Source: Phytopythium helicoides (Eukaryota > Oomycota > Peronosporomycetes > Pythiales > Pythiaceae). Taken from it: DNA of 64,000 bases. Both the position numbers and the translations under genes were made by a program. Of the stretch, positions 9,928 to 20,830 are shown in pieces (position 1 is the stretch's first letter; each line of letters opens with the position of its first letter). The stretch lies in assembly GCA_024867545.1 (NCBI GenBank), contig JANFNE010000060.1:124001-188000 (forward strand), in the 5' to 3' direction. Below the pieces are notes generated by a model that saw only the letters and a program-made list of their open reading frames with translations, searched no databases and was not told where the DNA came from.

Positions 9928-11418
9928 TCACGCAAACTCTTGGCGGACAATCTTGGCAATAGTGCTAAGCTGCACGTTGCTCGTGCCGCCGTAGATGGAG
10001 CCAATCTTTGAGTCGCGGAAGAACTTCTCCGTCATTAGGTAAGTCGAGAATCCGATGCCTCCCAGCAACTCGATGCACTTGGATGCCGTGCGTTCGGCCA
10101 CCCTCGAAGCGTGTAGCTTCGCCATTGCCGACTCCTTGACGTATGGCATGCCTGCGTCCTTGAGGCGAGCCGCGTTATAGATCAGTAGCCGCGCGCTCTC
10201 AATCTCAAGCGCGAGGTCGGCATACTGGTGCTGCATCGCCTGAAAGTCGCCAATCGGGCGACCGAACTGCTGGCGGCTGAACAAGTACGGCATCGTCTGG
10301 TAGTAGGCGCCTTCAGCAATGCCGAGCTGCTGCGAGGCAATTCCGATCCGGCCTTCATTCAGCTGACCGATAGCGATAGCGTAGCCCTTTCCAACTTCTC
10401 CGAGAACGTTCGCCGCCGGCACCTTGACGTCGTTCATGATGACAGAGCAGGTTGATGAAGCGCGGATGCCGAGCTTGGACTCAGGCGGGCCGAAGCTCAG
10501 GCCTTCCGTGTCGCGGTCAACGATGAAGCATGTAATACCCTTATGACGAAGCGACGGGTCGACTGTTGCGAAGATGAGGAAGACGCCAGCGTGCTCGACG
10601 TTCGAGATCCACATCTTCTCACCGTTGAGCGTGTAATAGCTGCCATCGGCTGACCGCTCGGCGCGAGCCTGCAGCGAGAACGCGTCGCTACCAGCGTTCG
10701 CCTCAGTCAGACAGAAACTGCCCACCATCTCGGTCGACAGCCGCGTCAAGTACTTGTCCCTCTGCTCCTCGCTAGCATATCTCTACTTGGCATCATACAG
10801 TTAGGCTTCATCTTCAGGAGATAGCGAATGCCACGAAAAACGGCGTACGAGGAAGATGTTGTTGACGACCGTGTTCTGAAGGTCACACAGCAGCCCGACA
10901 CCGGCGTCCACCTTGGACAGCTCCTTGATGGTTAGGCAGAGGCTCATGAAGTTGGCACCGACGCCTCCGTACTGCTCCGGCACTTCGACAGCCAGCAGCT
11001 TTTCACCAAGTAGCAGCTCGTCAGGCCACACCATCTAGACACCTTGACGAGCAGAGCAGTCCACACACCCCATTGTCGAAGAGGCCCTTGATGACCTCCG
11101 GCTCCATGTAGCCGCTCTCGTCCATGGCGCGCACTCTCGGCAGGATGACGTCGTTCGCGAAGCTCGCGACTGCAACCAGCCCCAACGTCAGTCCACGAGC
11201 TCCAAACTTGAAACGCGAGCGGCCAGTCGCCCACCCGAATCCTGCAGCATTGTCTCCTCCTCCGTGAGCGCCGTGAGCGGCTGGACCGGAGCCCCCGAGG
11301 CCGCGGACACAGCCTCATCGTCCTCCAACGCCACGGTACTGCGCCACCGACGAGCTCCGGCAGCCGTGGGACGCCCCAGACGCTTTGAGAGACGCTTGAC
11401 AGCCGTTGTCATCGCCAT
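9928..11418 (-). CDS. Mitochondrial short/branched-chain acyl-CoA dehydrogenase, 4 exons
   Basis: Exons 11418-11235, 11169-11069, 10998-10849 and 10782-9928 are joined by introns of 65, 70 and 66 nt with GT/AG ends, giving 429 aa in frame. The start MAMTTAVKRLSKRLGRP is rich in Arg/Lys and hydroxylated residues, which suits a mitochondrial presequence. The body aligns by eye to the branched-chain type: VPEQYGGVGANF, FCLTEANAGSDAF (substrate/flavin region), GEKMWISN, and LNEGRIGIASQQLGIAEG. The enzyme would oxidise a short or branched acyl-CoA to the enoyl-CoA, passing electrons to ETF, in amino-acid or fatty-acid breakdown. Oddity: the C-terminal motif reads IYGGTSNVQ, where the family has IYEGTSNIQ and the Glu is the catalytic base. 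Confidence 0.88.
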
Positions 11419-11837
11419 TGTCGTCGCTTCAGCAGGGCGCGAGGAAATGCCAAGTGCCAGCAGCTTCAACCGGGTAAGGCTGCACCCATGCAGAGCGTCG
11501 ACGCACTCAATTTAACAAACCATTTTAATGTGCTATATCATTTATTAGATGCTATAAAGATACAAAAATATCTAAGTAAAAAATGCACTATGCATTTTTA
11601 CGTATTGTCACAGGTAATGCGAGGCGTCGCGGTTGAAGTTGAAGCTCAGAAAAGCTCAGGAACGAGTCCCACATGACCGACGTGCTTGGCGCGGTGGTGA
11701 TTGGCTGAAAAGCCGTGAGGAGCTTTTCGTATAGTAGGTACCGTACCAAAGTGCTCGGCTTCAACTTGCTGCGATCGTTTTCACTCGAGTCGCAATGCGG
11801 ATGCCCCGCACTGACGCACAGCCTGATCTCGGTGAAG
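11419..11837. other. Intergenic between convergent-spaced genes
   Basis: This holds the 5' flank of the acyl-CoA dehydrogenase gene and, from about 11815, the start of duplicated unit A (the 3' flank of the kinase). No gene was recognised. Confidence 0.5.
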
Positions 11838-12737
11838 CTACTCTGCCGATGCAATCATGGGATGATCTAACACAAAACGCAACGTCGCTCGCTGCTGCGG
11901 GTTCACTTGGAGCATGGCGTCCAGCAGGTCGACCGTCAATGCGGAGATTCTGCGGTCGAACCCCCACTTCTTCAACACGAGGCGGATGCCGTGCTGACTG
12001 ATGACCTCGAAGCCGCTCTGCTCTAGCGATGCAATAGCAAATGGAGCCGAGCCTGTCAGCAAGATGAACCAGATGATCCCGAGAGACCACACGTCGGCTC
12101 TGGCGGGGTCGTACGAGTGCTGGAGCGAGACCACCTCTGGTGCCATGTACATGTCCTTTCCGGCACGGTCAGAGCACGGTTTGCTGACATCCACCGCTAA
12201 GGCAAAGTCGGTGAGCTTGAAGCTCCCATCGTCGCCGAGTAAAACGTTCTCGAGCGACAAGTCGCGGTGAGCGAGGCCGAGAGTTTCGTGCAAAAACTGC
12301 ACCCCGAGAAGGATATGCCGCATGACTCTCACAGCCTCGGACTCGACCAATCGGCGAGAAGGCAGTCGGGACTCGAGATAGGTGTACAGATCGCCTCGAG
12401 TGCAAAATTCAGAGATGAGGCAGACCATGTTGTCGGAGGTGAGCTGGTCGACTTGTTGGGTGATGTGTGGGTGCTTTCCTTTCTCCATGATGATCCGTCC
12501 AATCTCGATCTCAACCATGGGGTCATCAATGGCTCTGTTGCCTAGCGACAACTTGGCAGTGGCGAGATGCTCGAGCGAGACCATCTTGACGGCAACGATT
12601 TGGCTCTTCTTCACCACTGACTCACCGTCGCAGTCGTCAATTACCTTGCAAGCCCACACCTCTCCGAAGGTCGTATCGCTGATCTTTCGCAGAGGTCGAA
12701 GCAAGGGGATTTTTGCTGATGCAAGGTCGGTCTTCAT
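11838..12737 (-). CDS. Serine/threonine protein kinase, unit A copy, 299 aa
   Basis: The intronless kinase domain occupies the whole protein. Motifs are VAVKMVSLEH (ATP Lys), HRDLSLENVLL (catalytic loop), KLTDFALAVDV (DFA in place of DFG), MAPEVVSL, and DVWSLGIIWF. The glycine-rich loop is reduced to TFGEVWACK. ATG at 12737 (MKTDLASAK) was chosen by analogy with the kinase at 2221, where only a few residues precede the domain; an upstream in-frame ATG at 12812 would add 25 residues. Compared with copies B and C there are a few substitutions near the C-terminus. Its function is unknown. The divergent permease gene lies 1.3 kb away. Confidence 0.87.
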   Translation of the reverse strand: MKTDLASAKIPLLRPLRKISDTTFGEVWACKVIDDCDGESVVKKSQIVAVKMVSLEHLATAKLSLGNRAIDDPMVEIEIGRIIMEKGKHPHITQQVDQLTSDNMVCLISEFCTRGDLYTYLESRLPSRRLVESEAVRVMRHILLGVQFLHETLGLAHRDLSLENVLLGDDGSFKLTDFALAVDVSKPCSDRAGKDMYMAPEVVSLQHSYDPARADVWSLGIIWFILLTGSAPFAIASLEQSGFEVISQHGIRLVLKKWGFDRRISALTVDLLDAMLQVNPQQRATLRFVLDHPMIASAE

Positions 12738-14064
12738 CGGCAGTGGTATCTTGTTGGAGGAAAGGTGGGGAATGAAAGAGCATGTGTGTGTAGAGAGAGG
12801 GAGAGAGAGCATCGGATGATGAGAGGTTGCGAGTGAAAATGGAGAGCCGCATGCCGAACGTTCTAGAGTCACCGACGAGTAAGGTGAGTGAGTGTTGGTA
12901 CTGCAGTTTGCAGTGTCCGACCTTTTCGAGATCCTCCTGGACGCTCCAAGCGGCTTGGAGCGTCTAGGAAGATTTCATGGTGGTCGGCTATCAAGAGTGT
13001 GAGTGAAGTCGGACGTGGTGGCGGATCTTTCGACAGGTCGTCTTTCCACGGATGGTCAGCGCCGGTCCTGAGAAAGCACTGTGGTCCAATTCATTTATAC
13101 ACTTCGTCGCAAACCCGAACATACTGGGATTTTATAGCGCTGGCACAAGACTAGGTGAACTACCACTGTCGGACGATCGCTATCCTAATGGCTTCACTGG
13201 ACGAATTCTAGGGTGCAGATTATGGGATTGAATGTGCAATTTGATGTCTACAAAGCTGAATTGAAACGTAGCGCTCGTATGCTGTAGAAAAACCTCAGAA
13301 ATCTCTGATTGAATGCTCATTCCTCACAAGAAATTTGAGTATCATGGGCAAAATGAAATCACATTTGGCGTGGTCACCTCGTATCGGTCACTTCGAATAG
13401 GTCATTTTGGGTCGAAGAGGTTTCACAATGCTTAATGAGCTCTGTCGAGACGGTCGGCGCTTGACAGTTGATCAAAGTGAAGTATCTCAGCAGATTTCAC
13501 GACTTTCAAGCGCTCTAGATCGCGTTTTGATCGGCACTACACGAAGAAAAATGTGTTGAAGAGGGAAAATTGGTGTACTTTCCGCCTCCTTGTGACTGAA
13601 AGCGCAGAACAAATTGTGTCAGATGCCGAAGCAATCAATGAAACCTTGGATCGCAATTTTTGCGGAGTATAATAAAATGCAACTGACAATAATTATCCAG
13701 GGCAAGCAAACGAATGTGGAAAACGGAGTCGTTCTTCATTTGGTACTGAATTTGAAATTATGAGCCGCCGGACCTGGCGCAATCCATACACCGATTTCAT
13801 TGGGTGATTTGCATGTAACCACAGCCACGTATGATCCTGAGTGATCAATCTAACAATTGTGGGATACTCGGACTTACCGTGGGGTCTCATGTGAGACATA
13901 TATAAAACTACTTTTAGATACTACTCAGAAAGGATCTTGCCCAAAGACGCTGTCCTTCCAAAAATGTGTTTGCTCTCAACCCGCAACGCAACATTTTTTG
14001 CTTGCAGTATTTCAAGTGACGACTGTGCCTGCTTCAGGTCGAAGCAACGTTGGTATATTATACA
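12738..14064. other. Divergent intergenic region of unit A (kinase/permease promoters)
   Basis: This 1.3-kb spacer between the divergently transcribed kinase and permease is copied almost unchanged at 19504-20830. It contains a 35-nt hairpin (12935-12969) near the kinase start. No coding region was recognised. Confidence 0.6.
12935..12969. promoter_or_regulatory. 16-bp-stem hairpin upstream of kinase A
   Basis: TCCTGGACGCTCCAAG pairs with CTTGGAGCGTCTAGGA around the loop CGG, with one G-T pair. It lies about 200 bp upstream of the kinase ATG and is present at the same place in copies B (19701-19735) and C (26661-26695). Regulatory function is inferred only from position and conservation. Confidence 0.5.
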
Positions 14065-15768
14065 ATGGGAAACACCTTCGCCAGACCCGAGCTTCGAGTG
14101 CAGCCAAAAATCAGCAAGAGAACAACCTCAACTGCTGCCGCAAAATATGCCGCTCCTACTTCATCTCTAAGCACCAATAGTACAAAGTACTCGTACCCGC
14201 GAAGTGAGCCAGCGTCTGAGCTTGCCGAAGTGCAGACACGCCATTTGAAGTATTCGCCCGGGAAATGGGATATCTGGATGCTAGGAATCACAATCGTCAT
14301 GGGCGGACAGTACTTCTCATGGAACGCTGGACTACAAGCCGGACTCTACAGCTACTTTATCGCGTTTCTACTCATCGCCAGCGCGTATATCACTCTCTGC
14401 TGCTGTACCTCAGAGATCACTGGTGCGCTCCCTTTCGCCGGAGGAGCCTACGGACTCTCTCGATGTACTCTCGGGTTCTATGCGGGGTTCATGATCGGCT
14501 GCTGTGAAGCGCTCGAATACATTGCCTATGTTGCAAGTTCCGTCGTCGCGCTTGGGTTCATGATCGTTGACATCGTTCCATCACTTGCTGGATTGGAGCC
14601 TGCCATCCACGCGCTGTTCTACATTTCGGCTCTCTTTTTCCACATTCGAGGCGATCGCACGTTTTGGATATTCAATCTCGTGGTTGGGTCGATATCACTG
14701 CTAGTCGCGGTACTCTTCGTCTTTGGATCGATCCCTTTTGCCGATTTTCAACGCTACGCTCGTCACCCGGAATACGAGTTTGTCGGTGGTATGGGGATGT
14801 TTCTAAAAGTCCTCCCACTTGCCGCGTGGTTCTTCGTTGGGGTGGAGTCTCTTAGTCTTGTGAGTGACCAAGTTTCGCAACCAAAGGTATCTGTACCGTT
14901 CGCGCAAGTGACGTGTGTGCTGACGCTATTCGTGATGGGAATCGCTGTCTTCTTCGCAACCGTATCGCTACCTCCAGGAATCACGACAGTTGCTGACGAT
15001 CTGACGCCATTCAACCTTTGCTTTACTCGGCTCTTTCATATCGGTAACCGATACGCCACCATCTTTTCGCTGCCAGCTACATATGCAACAGCGTTCGGCT
15101 TCATGTGGTGTTATGGAAAGCTGATTGCTGCAATGGCAAGCTCGAGACTACTCCCGCCGATCCTTGGACGTACCACCAACACGTGCGGCACACCATATGT
15201 CGGTATCATTGCGGGCTCGTTTCTCAGCTTCATTCTTTGTCTGTTGGTTCACTTTCAACCTCATATCAACAGCTACTTGTTCATCACGTGCATCACGTGT
15301 GCATTCATGTCCTACTCGGGACAGTGCATTGGGTATATTTTGCTCAAGTTGAGTTACCGAAACATCAAGAGCTCGGCATTTCGTAACCCATTTGGGATTC
15401 CTGGAGCGATTTACTCTATGTCGATATGGATTTTGGGGATCATCGGGGTTGCGGGTTTTCAACGCGATGGAGGAATCGAGATTATTTCGTTCCTCGTGCT
15501 TGTAGGTGCTTTGTCGATCTACTACTATGTGTATGCGAAGAAGCGGCAGACGTTTTCGGCGCAAGAGAATCGTGTGTTGCTTGTGGCTCATGTTACGAAG
15601 TTTAATGTGAAACGAGCAGCAGCAGTTCGTCGTGCTGGGCGAGGAAACTCACCGTGTCACGCAATAGGAAACAACACAACTACAGGAAACGGCACGAGTG
15701 GATCTCAATTCAGGACAGCTGACGCTTCGAGTACACGTCAAACGCCAAGAGTGTTCGTTTGCACTTGA
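14065..15768 (+). CDS. APC-superfamily (ethanolamine-permease-like) transporter, unit A, 567 aa
   Basis: This membrane transporter has about 12 hydrophobic segments. The first helix region (ITIVMGGQYFSWNAGLQAG), CTSEITGALPFAGGAYGLSR and GCCEALEYIAYVASS match the pattern of the ethanolamine permease branch of the amino acid-polyamine-organocation superfamily. The N-terminus (about 75 aa) is cytosolic and variable. The C-terminal tail carries KKRQTFSAQENRVLLVAHVTKFN, kept in all paralogues here. ATG at 14065 (MGNTFARPE) fits the paralogue start at 27856. The protein probably imports ethanolamine or amino acids at the plasma membrane. It is the intact partner of the frameshifted copy in unit B. 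Confidence 0.88.
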   Translation: MGNTFARPELRVQPKISKRTTSTAAAKYAAPTSSLSTNSTKYSYPRSEPASELAEVQTRHLKYSPGKWDIWMLGITIVMGGQYFSWNAGLQAGLYSYFIAFLLIASAYITLCCCTSEITGALPFAGGAYGLSRCTLGFYAGFMIGCCEALEYIAYVASSVVALGFMIVDIVPSLAGLEPAIHALFYISALFFHIRGDRTFWIFNLVVGSISLLVAVLFVFGSIPFADFQRYARHPEYEFVGGMGMFLKVLPLAAWFFVGVESLSLVSDQVSQPKVSVPFAQVTCVLTLFVMGIAVFFATVSLPPGITTVADDLTPFNLCFTRLFHIGNRYATIFSLPATYATAFGFMWCYGKLIAAMASSRLLPPILGRTTNTCGTPYVGIIAGSFLSFILCLLVHFQPHINSYLFITCITCAFMSYSGQCIGYILLKLSYRNIKSSAFRNPFGIPGAIYSMSIWILGIIGVAGFQRDGGIEIISFLVLVGALSIYYYVYAKKRQTFSAQENRVLLVAHVTKFNVKRAAAVRRAGRGNSPCHAIGNNTTTGNGTSGSQFRTADASSTRQTPRVFVCT

Positions 15769-16213
15769 CGCTGGTAGACAATAAACTAAAAATGTTAATG
15801 AAAGGACTGAAGAAATTGAAGATGACTATTAAGGTTGCCGTCTTCAGTGATAAAGTCTGCTTGGGCTTTCCCTTTCCTTTGTCTCGAGAGTCGTGCAAGG
15901 CGAAGTTGCTGCTAAAACATGCATGGTGGTGATGTCGTAATGCGCAGCAAATGTTTCAACGTTGAAGGCAGTAATTACTATCAACGAGAAACAAAGTCAA
16001 TGTGTATAATCTGCGCACCACTTACACATGCATATTCGTATTGCTAGCACTCGCCTTCGGCTCACGGGTATGGCCGTGGTCAGCCCGGCATCCTACGATA
16101 AAAGACGATGACTGGGAATGGAACCCAGTGAAAATGCAACAATGCCTGAGTATACAGTGCTATCTGCGGGCGACGCTGAGCGCACCTGCAGACACTTTGT
16201 GGCCCCTGATGTG
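15769..16213. other. Fanzor 3' flank, unit A; possible guide-RNA region
   Basis: No ORF was recognised between the permease stop and the Fanzor stop codon. OMEGA systems encode their guide RNA overlapping or next to the nuclease 3' end, so this is where it would be expected (inference). The copy at 22533-22977 differs at only a few bases. No structure or terminal repeat could be fixed by eye. Confidence 0.3.
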
Positions 16214-18090
16214 TTAAGTTGGCGCTCGACAAGAAACGTTAGGTCTTGGTTGACCACGGAGCATGTAGAAGAGAAGCATCAGCATGTTCTTCGAGGCGTT
16301 GACGTCGCGGTTCACAGTAGTACCAAAACAGCCATTGGATCGACAATGGAGCACACTATAAACCTTGCACGTCCGCCATTCCTTGTCCGTGCTGTTCTTG
16401 ACCTTGCAGAGTCGGAGACTGTACTGGTATTCTAGTTGCCGGTGGCAACGTGAGTGAAGCTTGCTGGTGCGAAACTCATCAATTGGTTGTACACGACAGT
16501 AGTTTCTCAACGTGTGCTCCAGTCTTTTGACCGGCCCCGCGGGGCACTTCTTGATGAGTCCAGAGTAATCGGTATTGCTCCAATCTCCAAATCCAACCAC
16601 CGTTCGCCTGCCTGCTTGCTGGGTCAGTCTCCGACATAGTTCATGTAGCTTTTTCTGCGCAAAGATGTACCGACCAAAACGCAGGTTGCGGAATCCCTTC
16701 GTCCGTGAAAATCCTAGCAGATTTTCCATATGTGGAATAACGTATCGTGAGTACATTTCCAGCAACTCGAGCAACGCGGTCTTCTTCGACGGCATCTGAC
16801 GCTCGGCCGCCAAAATGTCGGGACGCCGCTCCTTCAAGCAAGATATTTTCTGGTTGCTCTTGTGGCAGCGAGCATCCTCGTAGAACTCACGAGTAGAGCA
16901 GTGGATAGTCTCGCCGTCCTGGTTGGTTGCTACAAACAGATCTCGTCTGCCAGGATCTAGGCCCCACATGACATCGTAGTCTTCTTCCCTAAGTGGGCGG
17001 TCTGACGCCGGATGGGTTTTCCGCATGACAATACTGACAGCCTTTCCGTCCGTCACGATCTCTCCTGCGAACTTCTTGTTGGCTGTTTCAAACTTCTCGA
17101 TATTGAAGAGACTGTGCCACCAATCGTCTGCGACAGCATTCCAATCGTCGCCTTGAGGAGGCACGCGAACACCAGCACGTAGAAGTAGACTGTGGAGCGT
17201 CGTCTTGCACATCTTGAAGTGCGAGCACTTGAACCCATTCTTTGTCGGCAGGAGACTGAACGTGCGGACCTCTGGGATGTCCTGTCGATACTGAAACCAG
17301 CGATTCCTCTCCTCAATGTCGGTCAGAATCATGTAGGTGAGAGGAAGCAATCTGTTAGCCTCGTCGGACAAGTAGCCGCTCTCGTTGCGCGGGATCTGCT
17401 CTCGCCAAGCCTGCACCTCGGTATCGTTGCCGTTGTAGACAGGGTCCAGGATGCTCTTGATCATGACGTAGGCCTCAGCACCATTCAAGTCATAGACCCG
17501 CTTGATGTGACGGTGAAAGCGACGGTAGAAGTTGCGTACGATCGCGTTCTTGGTGTTAGTGGCCATCATTTGGGCTGCGTTCTGCTGTCACCCAGCGGTA
17601 ATCTGCCGGTTGCTTGCACGTCGAGCGTCCTCACCTCGCCAAGTTTTGTACAGCGTGACTGATTGCTGGAATGCAGGAGACCCGAGTGTGGAGTTGGCGT
17701 TGCAAACACACGATAGGCATCTGTAGAAGAAGACCTGGTTGAGTGGCTCCACTGCATCGCCCAGCTGACACATCCGCACGGCGTGGATGTTGGCGAGGAC
17801 GTAAGCCTCCAGCACAGCCTGGTCCATATCCGCCAGCACGGACTCCCACAGCAAAGTCATGGCCTCATCGCTCTTGCAAAACGCCTTGAGCGACGTCTTG
17901 ACGCACACAAGCGAGGATTTGGCGTTAGCTGCGTCACGAGCTTCGACTTCGGCTCGTCACCTCTTTGACTGACTCTTGCGTGGTTCTGCACTGCGCTTCT
18001 TCCTTTTAGATCTAGCATCGCCTGACGTCGGACCAGCTGCACGTGTTGTCTTGGACCGACCTCGTCGGCTTGTGGAAGCAGTTCATGCCT
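16214..18090 (-). CDS. Fanzor (eukaryotic TnpB-like RNA-guided nuclease), unit A copy, start region deleted
   Basis: The large exon (17574-16214) and an upstream exon (from 17635) join across a 60-nt GTGAGG...GCAG intron. The N-terminal block VCVKTSLKAFCKSDEA and the nuclease core are intact. In the 451-codon frame from MMATNTK, the core has RuvC-I Asp205 in WGLDPGRRD, VVGFGDWSN, IDEFRTSKLHSRCH with Glu365, a zinc ribbon (His372/Cys375, Cys409/Cys414), and RuvC-III Asp422 in NRDVNASKNM. The unit B gene starts with an ATG that falls in a 196-bp segment missing here (junction near 18083), so this copy has no in-frame ATG before codon 17860. It also carries the TGA (17957-17959) discussed for copy B. 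It may be inactive or may start internally. Confidence 0.8.
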
Positions 18091-18603
18091 GTTTACGTGT
18101 ATGCAGGCAGAGCTGCAAAGGCCGCTTTACTAGCTTGTCGTGGCTCATGATGGAGCTCTGAAGATCCTTCCTATGGCATCTCTAACAAGCAATACGAAGT
18201 GTCAATGCAGTGCTGTTGTCATCGCTCGGGGAGGGCATCGCGCAACCCGCTTGAAGCTGATGAACTGCGCTGCCAGCTTGTCAATTGGGCAGTACCGTAA
18301 CGACAGGTTTATTTAGTTTCACGTCTCCTTTTCCACGTTTTCCGGTTGAGTGAGAGTTTACGTCGATCGTTGTGCTGAGAAGGGTGAATGTAGAAATGGA
18401 GGGTTTTGTGGCCATCTACCACAGCGCCAATGCCGGGTACCCCGGCCATTCACCTCGTACTAGGCAACGTTCACTGGAAACTGGTGGTTGGAGATGGTAC
18501 AGTCTTCATGGGATCTGCTAGTTGTACTGACGAGCCTTAGCTTCAGGACATATCTTAGTAGCAGCGTTGCGCCGCCCCGACGTACAGCCTGATCTCGGTG
18601 AAG
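18091..18603. other. Intergenic junction of units A and B
   Basis: This spacer separates the Fanzor 5' end from the kinase B 3' end and is repeated at 25051-25563 with few changes. No coding region or RNA gene was recognised. Confidence 0.5.
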
Positions 18604-19503
18604 CTACTCTGCCGATGCAATCACAGGATGATCTAACACGAAACGCAACGTCGCTCGACGCTGTGGGTCGACTTGGAGCATGGCGTCCAGAAGGTCGACC
18701 GTCAATGCGGAGATTCTGCGGTCGAACCCCCACTTCTTCAACACGAAACGGATGCCGTGCTGATTGACGACCTCGAAGCCGCTCTGCTCTAGTGATGCAA
18801 TAGCAAATGGAGCCGAGCCCGTCAGCAGGATGAACCAAATGATCCCGAGAGACCACACGTCGGCTCTGGCGGGGTCGTACGAGTGCTGGAGCGAGACCAC
18901 CTCTGGCGCCATGTACATGTCCTTTCCGGCGCGATCATAGCACGGCTTGCTGACATCCACCGCTAAGGCAAAGTCGGTGAGCTTGAAGCTCCCATCGTCG
19001 CCGAGTAAAACGTTCTCGAGCGACAAGTCGCGGTGAGCGAGGCCGAGAGTTTCGTGCAAAAACTGCACCCCGAGAAGGATATGCCGCATGACTCTCACAG
19101 CCTCGGACTCGACCAATCGGCGAGAAGGCAGTCGGGACTCGAGATAGGTGTACAGATCGCCTCGAGTGCAAAATTCAGAGATGAGGCAGACCATGTTGTC
19201 GGAGGTGAGCTGGTCGACTTGTTGGGTGATGTGTGGGTGCTTTCCTTTCTCCATGATGATCCGTCCAATCTCGATCTCAACCATGGGGTCATCAATGGCT
19301 CTGTTGCCTAGCGACAACTTGGCAGTGGCGAGATGCTCGAGCGAGACCATCTTGACGGCAACGATTTGGCTCTTCTTCACCACTGACTCACCGTCGCAGT
19401 CGTCAATTACCTTGCAAGCCCACACCTCTCCGAAGGTCGTATCGCTGATCTTTCGCAGAGGTCGAAGCAAGGGGATTTTTGCTGATGCAAGGTCGGTCTT
19501 CAT
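18604..19503 (-). CDS. Serine/threonine protein kinase, unit B copy, 299 aa
   Basis: This is the paralogue of the unit A kinase with the same start (MKTDLASAK) and motifs, including HRDLSLEN, DFA and MAPEVV. It differs from A mainly in the last 80 residues (for example CYDRAGK for CSDRAGK, and FEVVNQHGIRFVLKKWG). In those positions it is the same as copy C, so B and C are more recent sisters there. No intron is present and the frame is intact. Confidence 0.87.
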   Translation of the reverse strand: MKTDLASAKIPLLRPLRKISDTTFGEVWACKVIDDCDGESVVKKSQIVAVKMVSLEHLATAKLSLGNRAIDDPMVEIEIGRIIMEKGKHPHITQQVDQLTSDNMVCLISEFCTRGDLYTYLESRLPSRRLVESEAVRVMRHILLGVQFLHETLGLAHRDLSLENVLLGDDGSFKLTDFALAVDVSKPCYDRAGKDMYMAPEVVSLQHSYDPARADVWSLGIIWFILLTGSAPFAIASLEQSGFEVVNQHGIRFVLKKWGFDRRISALTVDLLDAMLQVDPQRRATLRFVLDHPVIASAE

Positions 19504-20830
19504 CGGCAGTGGTATCTTGTTGGAGGAAAGGTGGGGAATGAAAGAGCATGTGTGTGTAGAGAGAGGGAGAGAGAGCATCGGATGATGAGAGGTTGCGAGT
19601 GAAAATGGAGAGCCGCATGCCGAACGTTCTAGAGTCACCGACGAGTAAGGTGAGTGAGTGTTGGTACTGCAGTTTGCAGTGTCCGACCTTTTCGAGATCC
19701 TCCTGGACGCTCCAAGCGGCTTGGAGCGTCTAGGAAGATTTCATGGTGGTCGGCTATCAAGAGTGTGAGTGAAGTCGGACGTGGTGGCGGATCTTTCGAC
19801 AGGTCGTCTTTCCACGGATGGTCAGCGCCGGTCCTGAGAAAGCACTGTGGTCCAATTCATTTATACACTTCGTCGCAAACCCGAACATACTGGGATTTTA
19901 TAGCGCTGGCACAAGACTAGGTGAACTACCACTGTCGGACGATCGCTATCCTAATGGCTTCACTGGACGAATTCTAGGGTGCAGATTATGGGATTGAATG
20001 TGCAATTTGATGTCTACAAAGCTGAATTGAAACGTAGCGCTCGTATGCTGTAGAAAAACCTCAGAAATCTCTGATTGAATGCTCATTCCTCACAAGAAAT
20101 TTGAGTATCATGGGCAAAATGAAATCACATTTGGCGTGGTCACCTCGTATCGGTCACTTCGAATAGGTCATTTTGGGTCGAAGAGGTTTCACAATGCTTA
20201 ATGAGCTCTGTCGAGACGGTCGGCGCTTGACAGTTGATCAAAGTGAAGTATCTCAGCAGATTTCACGACTTTCAAGCGCTCTAGATCGCGTTTTGATCGG
20301 CACTACACGAAGAAAAATGTGTTGAAGAGGGAAAATTGGTGTACTTTCCGCCTCCTTGTGACTGAAAGCGCAGAACAAATTGTGTCAGATGCCGAAGCAA
20401 TCAATGAAACCTTGGATCGCAATTTTTGCGGAGTATAATAAAATGCAACTGACAATAATTATCCAGGGCAAGCAAACGAATGTGGAAAACGGAGTCGTTC
20501 TTCATTTGGTACTGAATTTGAAATTATGAGCCGCCGGACCTGGCGCAATCCATACACCGATTTCATTGGGTGATTTGCATGTAACCACAGCCACGTATGA
20601 TCCTGAGTGATCAATCTAACAATTGTGGGATACTCGGATTTACCGTGGGGTCTCATGTGAGACATATATAAAACTACTTTTAGATACTACTCAGAAAGGA
20701 TCTTGCCCAAAGACGCTGTCCTTCCAAAAATGTGTTTGCTCTCAACCCGCAACGCAACATTTTTTGCTTGCAGTATTTCAAGTGACGACTGTGCCTGCTT
20801 CAGGTCGAAGCAACGTTGGTATATTATACA
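19504..20830. other. Divergent intergenic region of unit B
   Basis: This is the copy of 12738-14064, with the same hairpin near the kinase. No gene was recognised. Confidence 0.6.
19701..19735. promoter_or_regulatory. 16-bp-stem hairpin upstream of kinase B
   Basis: Sequence and position are the same as the hairpin at 12935-12969. Confidence 0.5.

Larger units (their letters stand above)
11815..18110. repeat. Tandem segmental duplication, unit A (kinase-permease-Fanzor)
   Basis: The unit is nearly identical to 18580-25070. The offset is 6,766 bp up to the permease, 6,764 bp after it (a 2-bp deletion in unit B), and 6,960 bp beyond the Fanzor 5' end (196 bp missing from unit A). The left breakpoint lies just before the shared sequence CAGCCTGATCTCGG downstream of the kinase. 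Confidence 0.9.
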
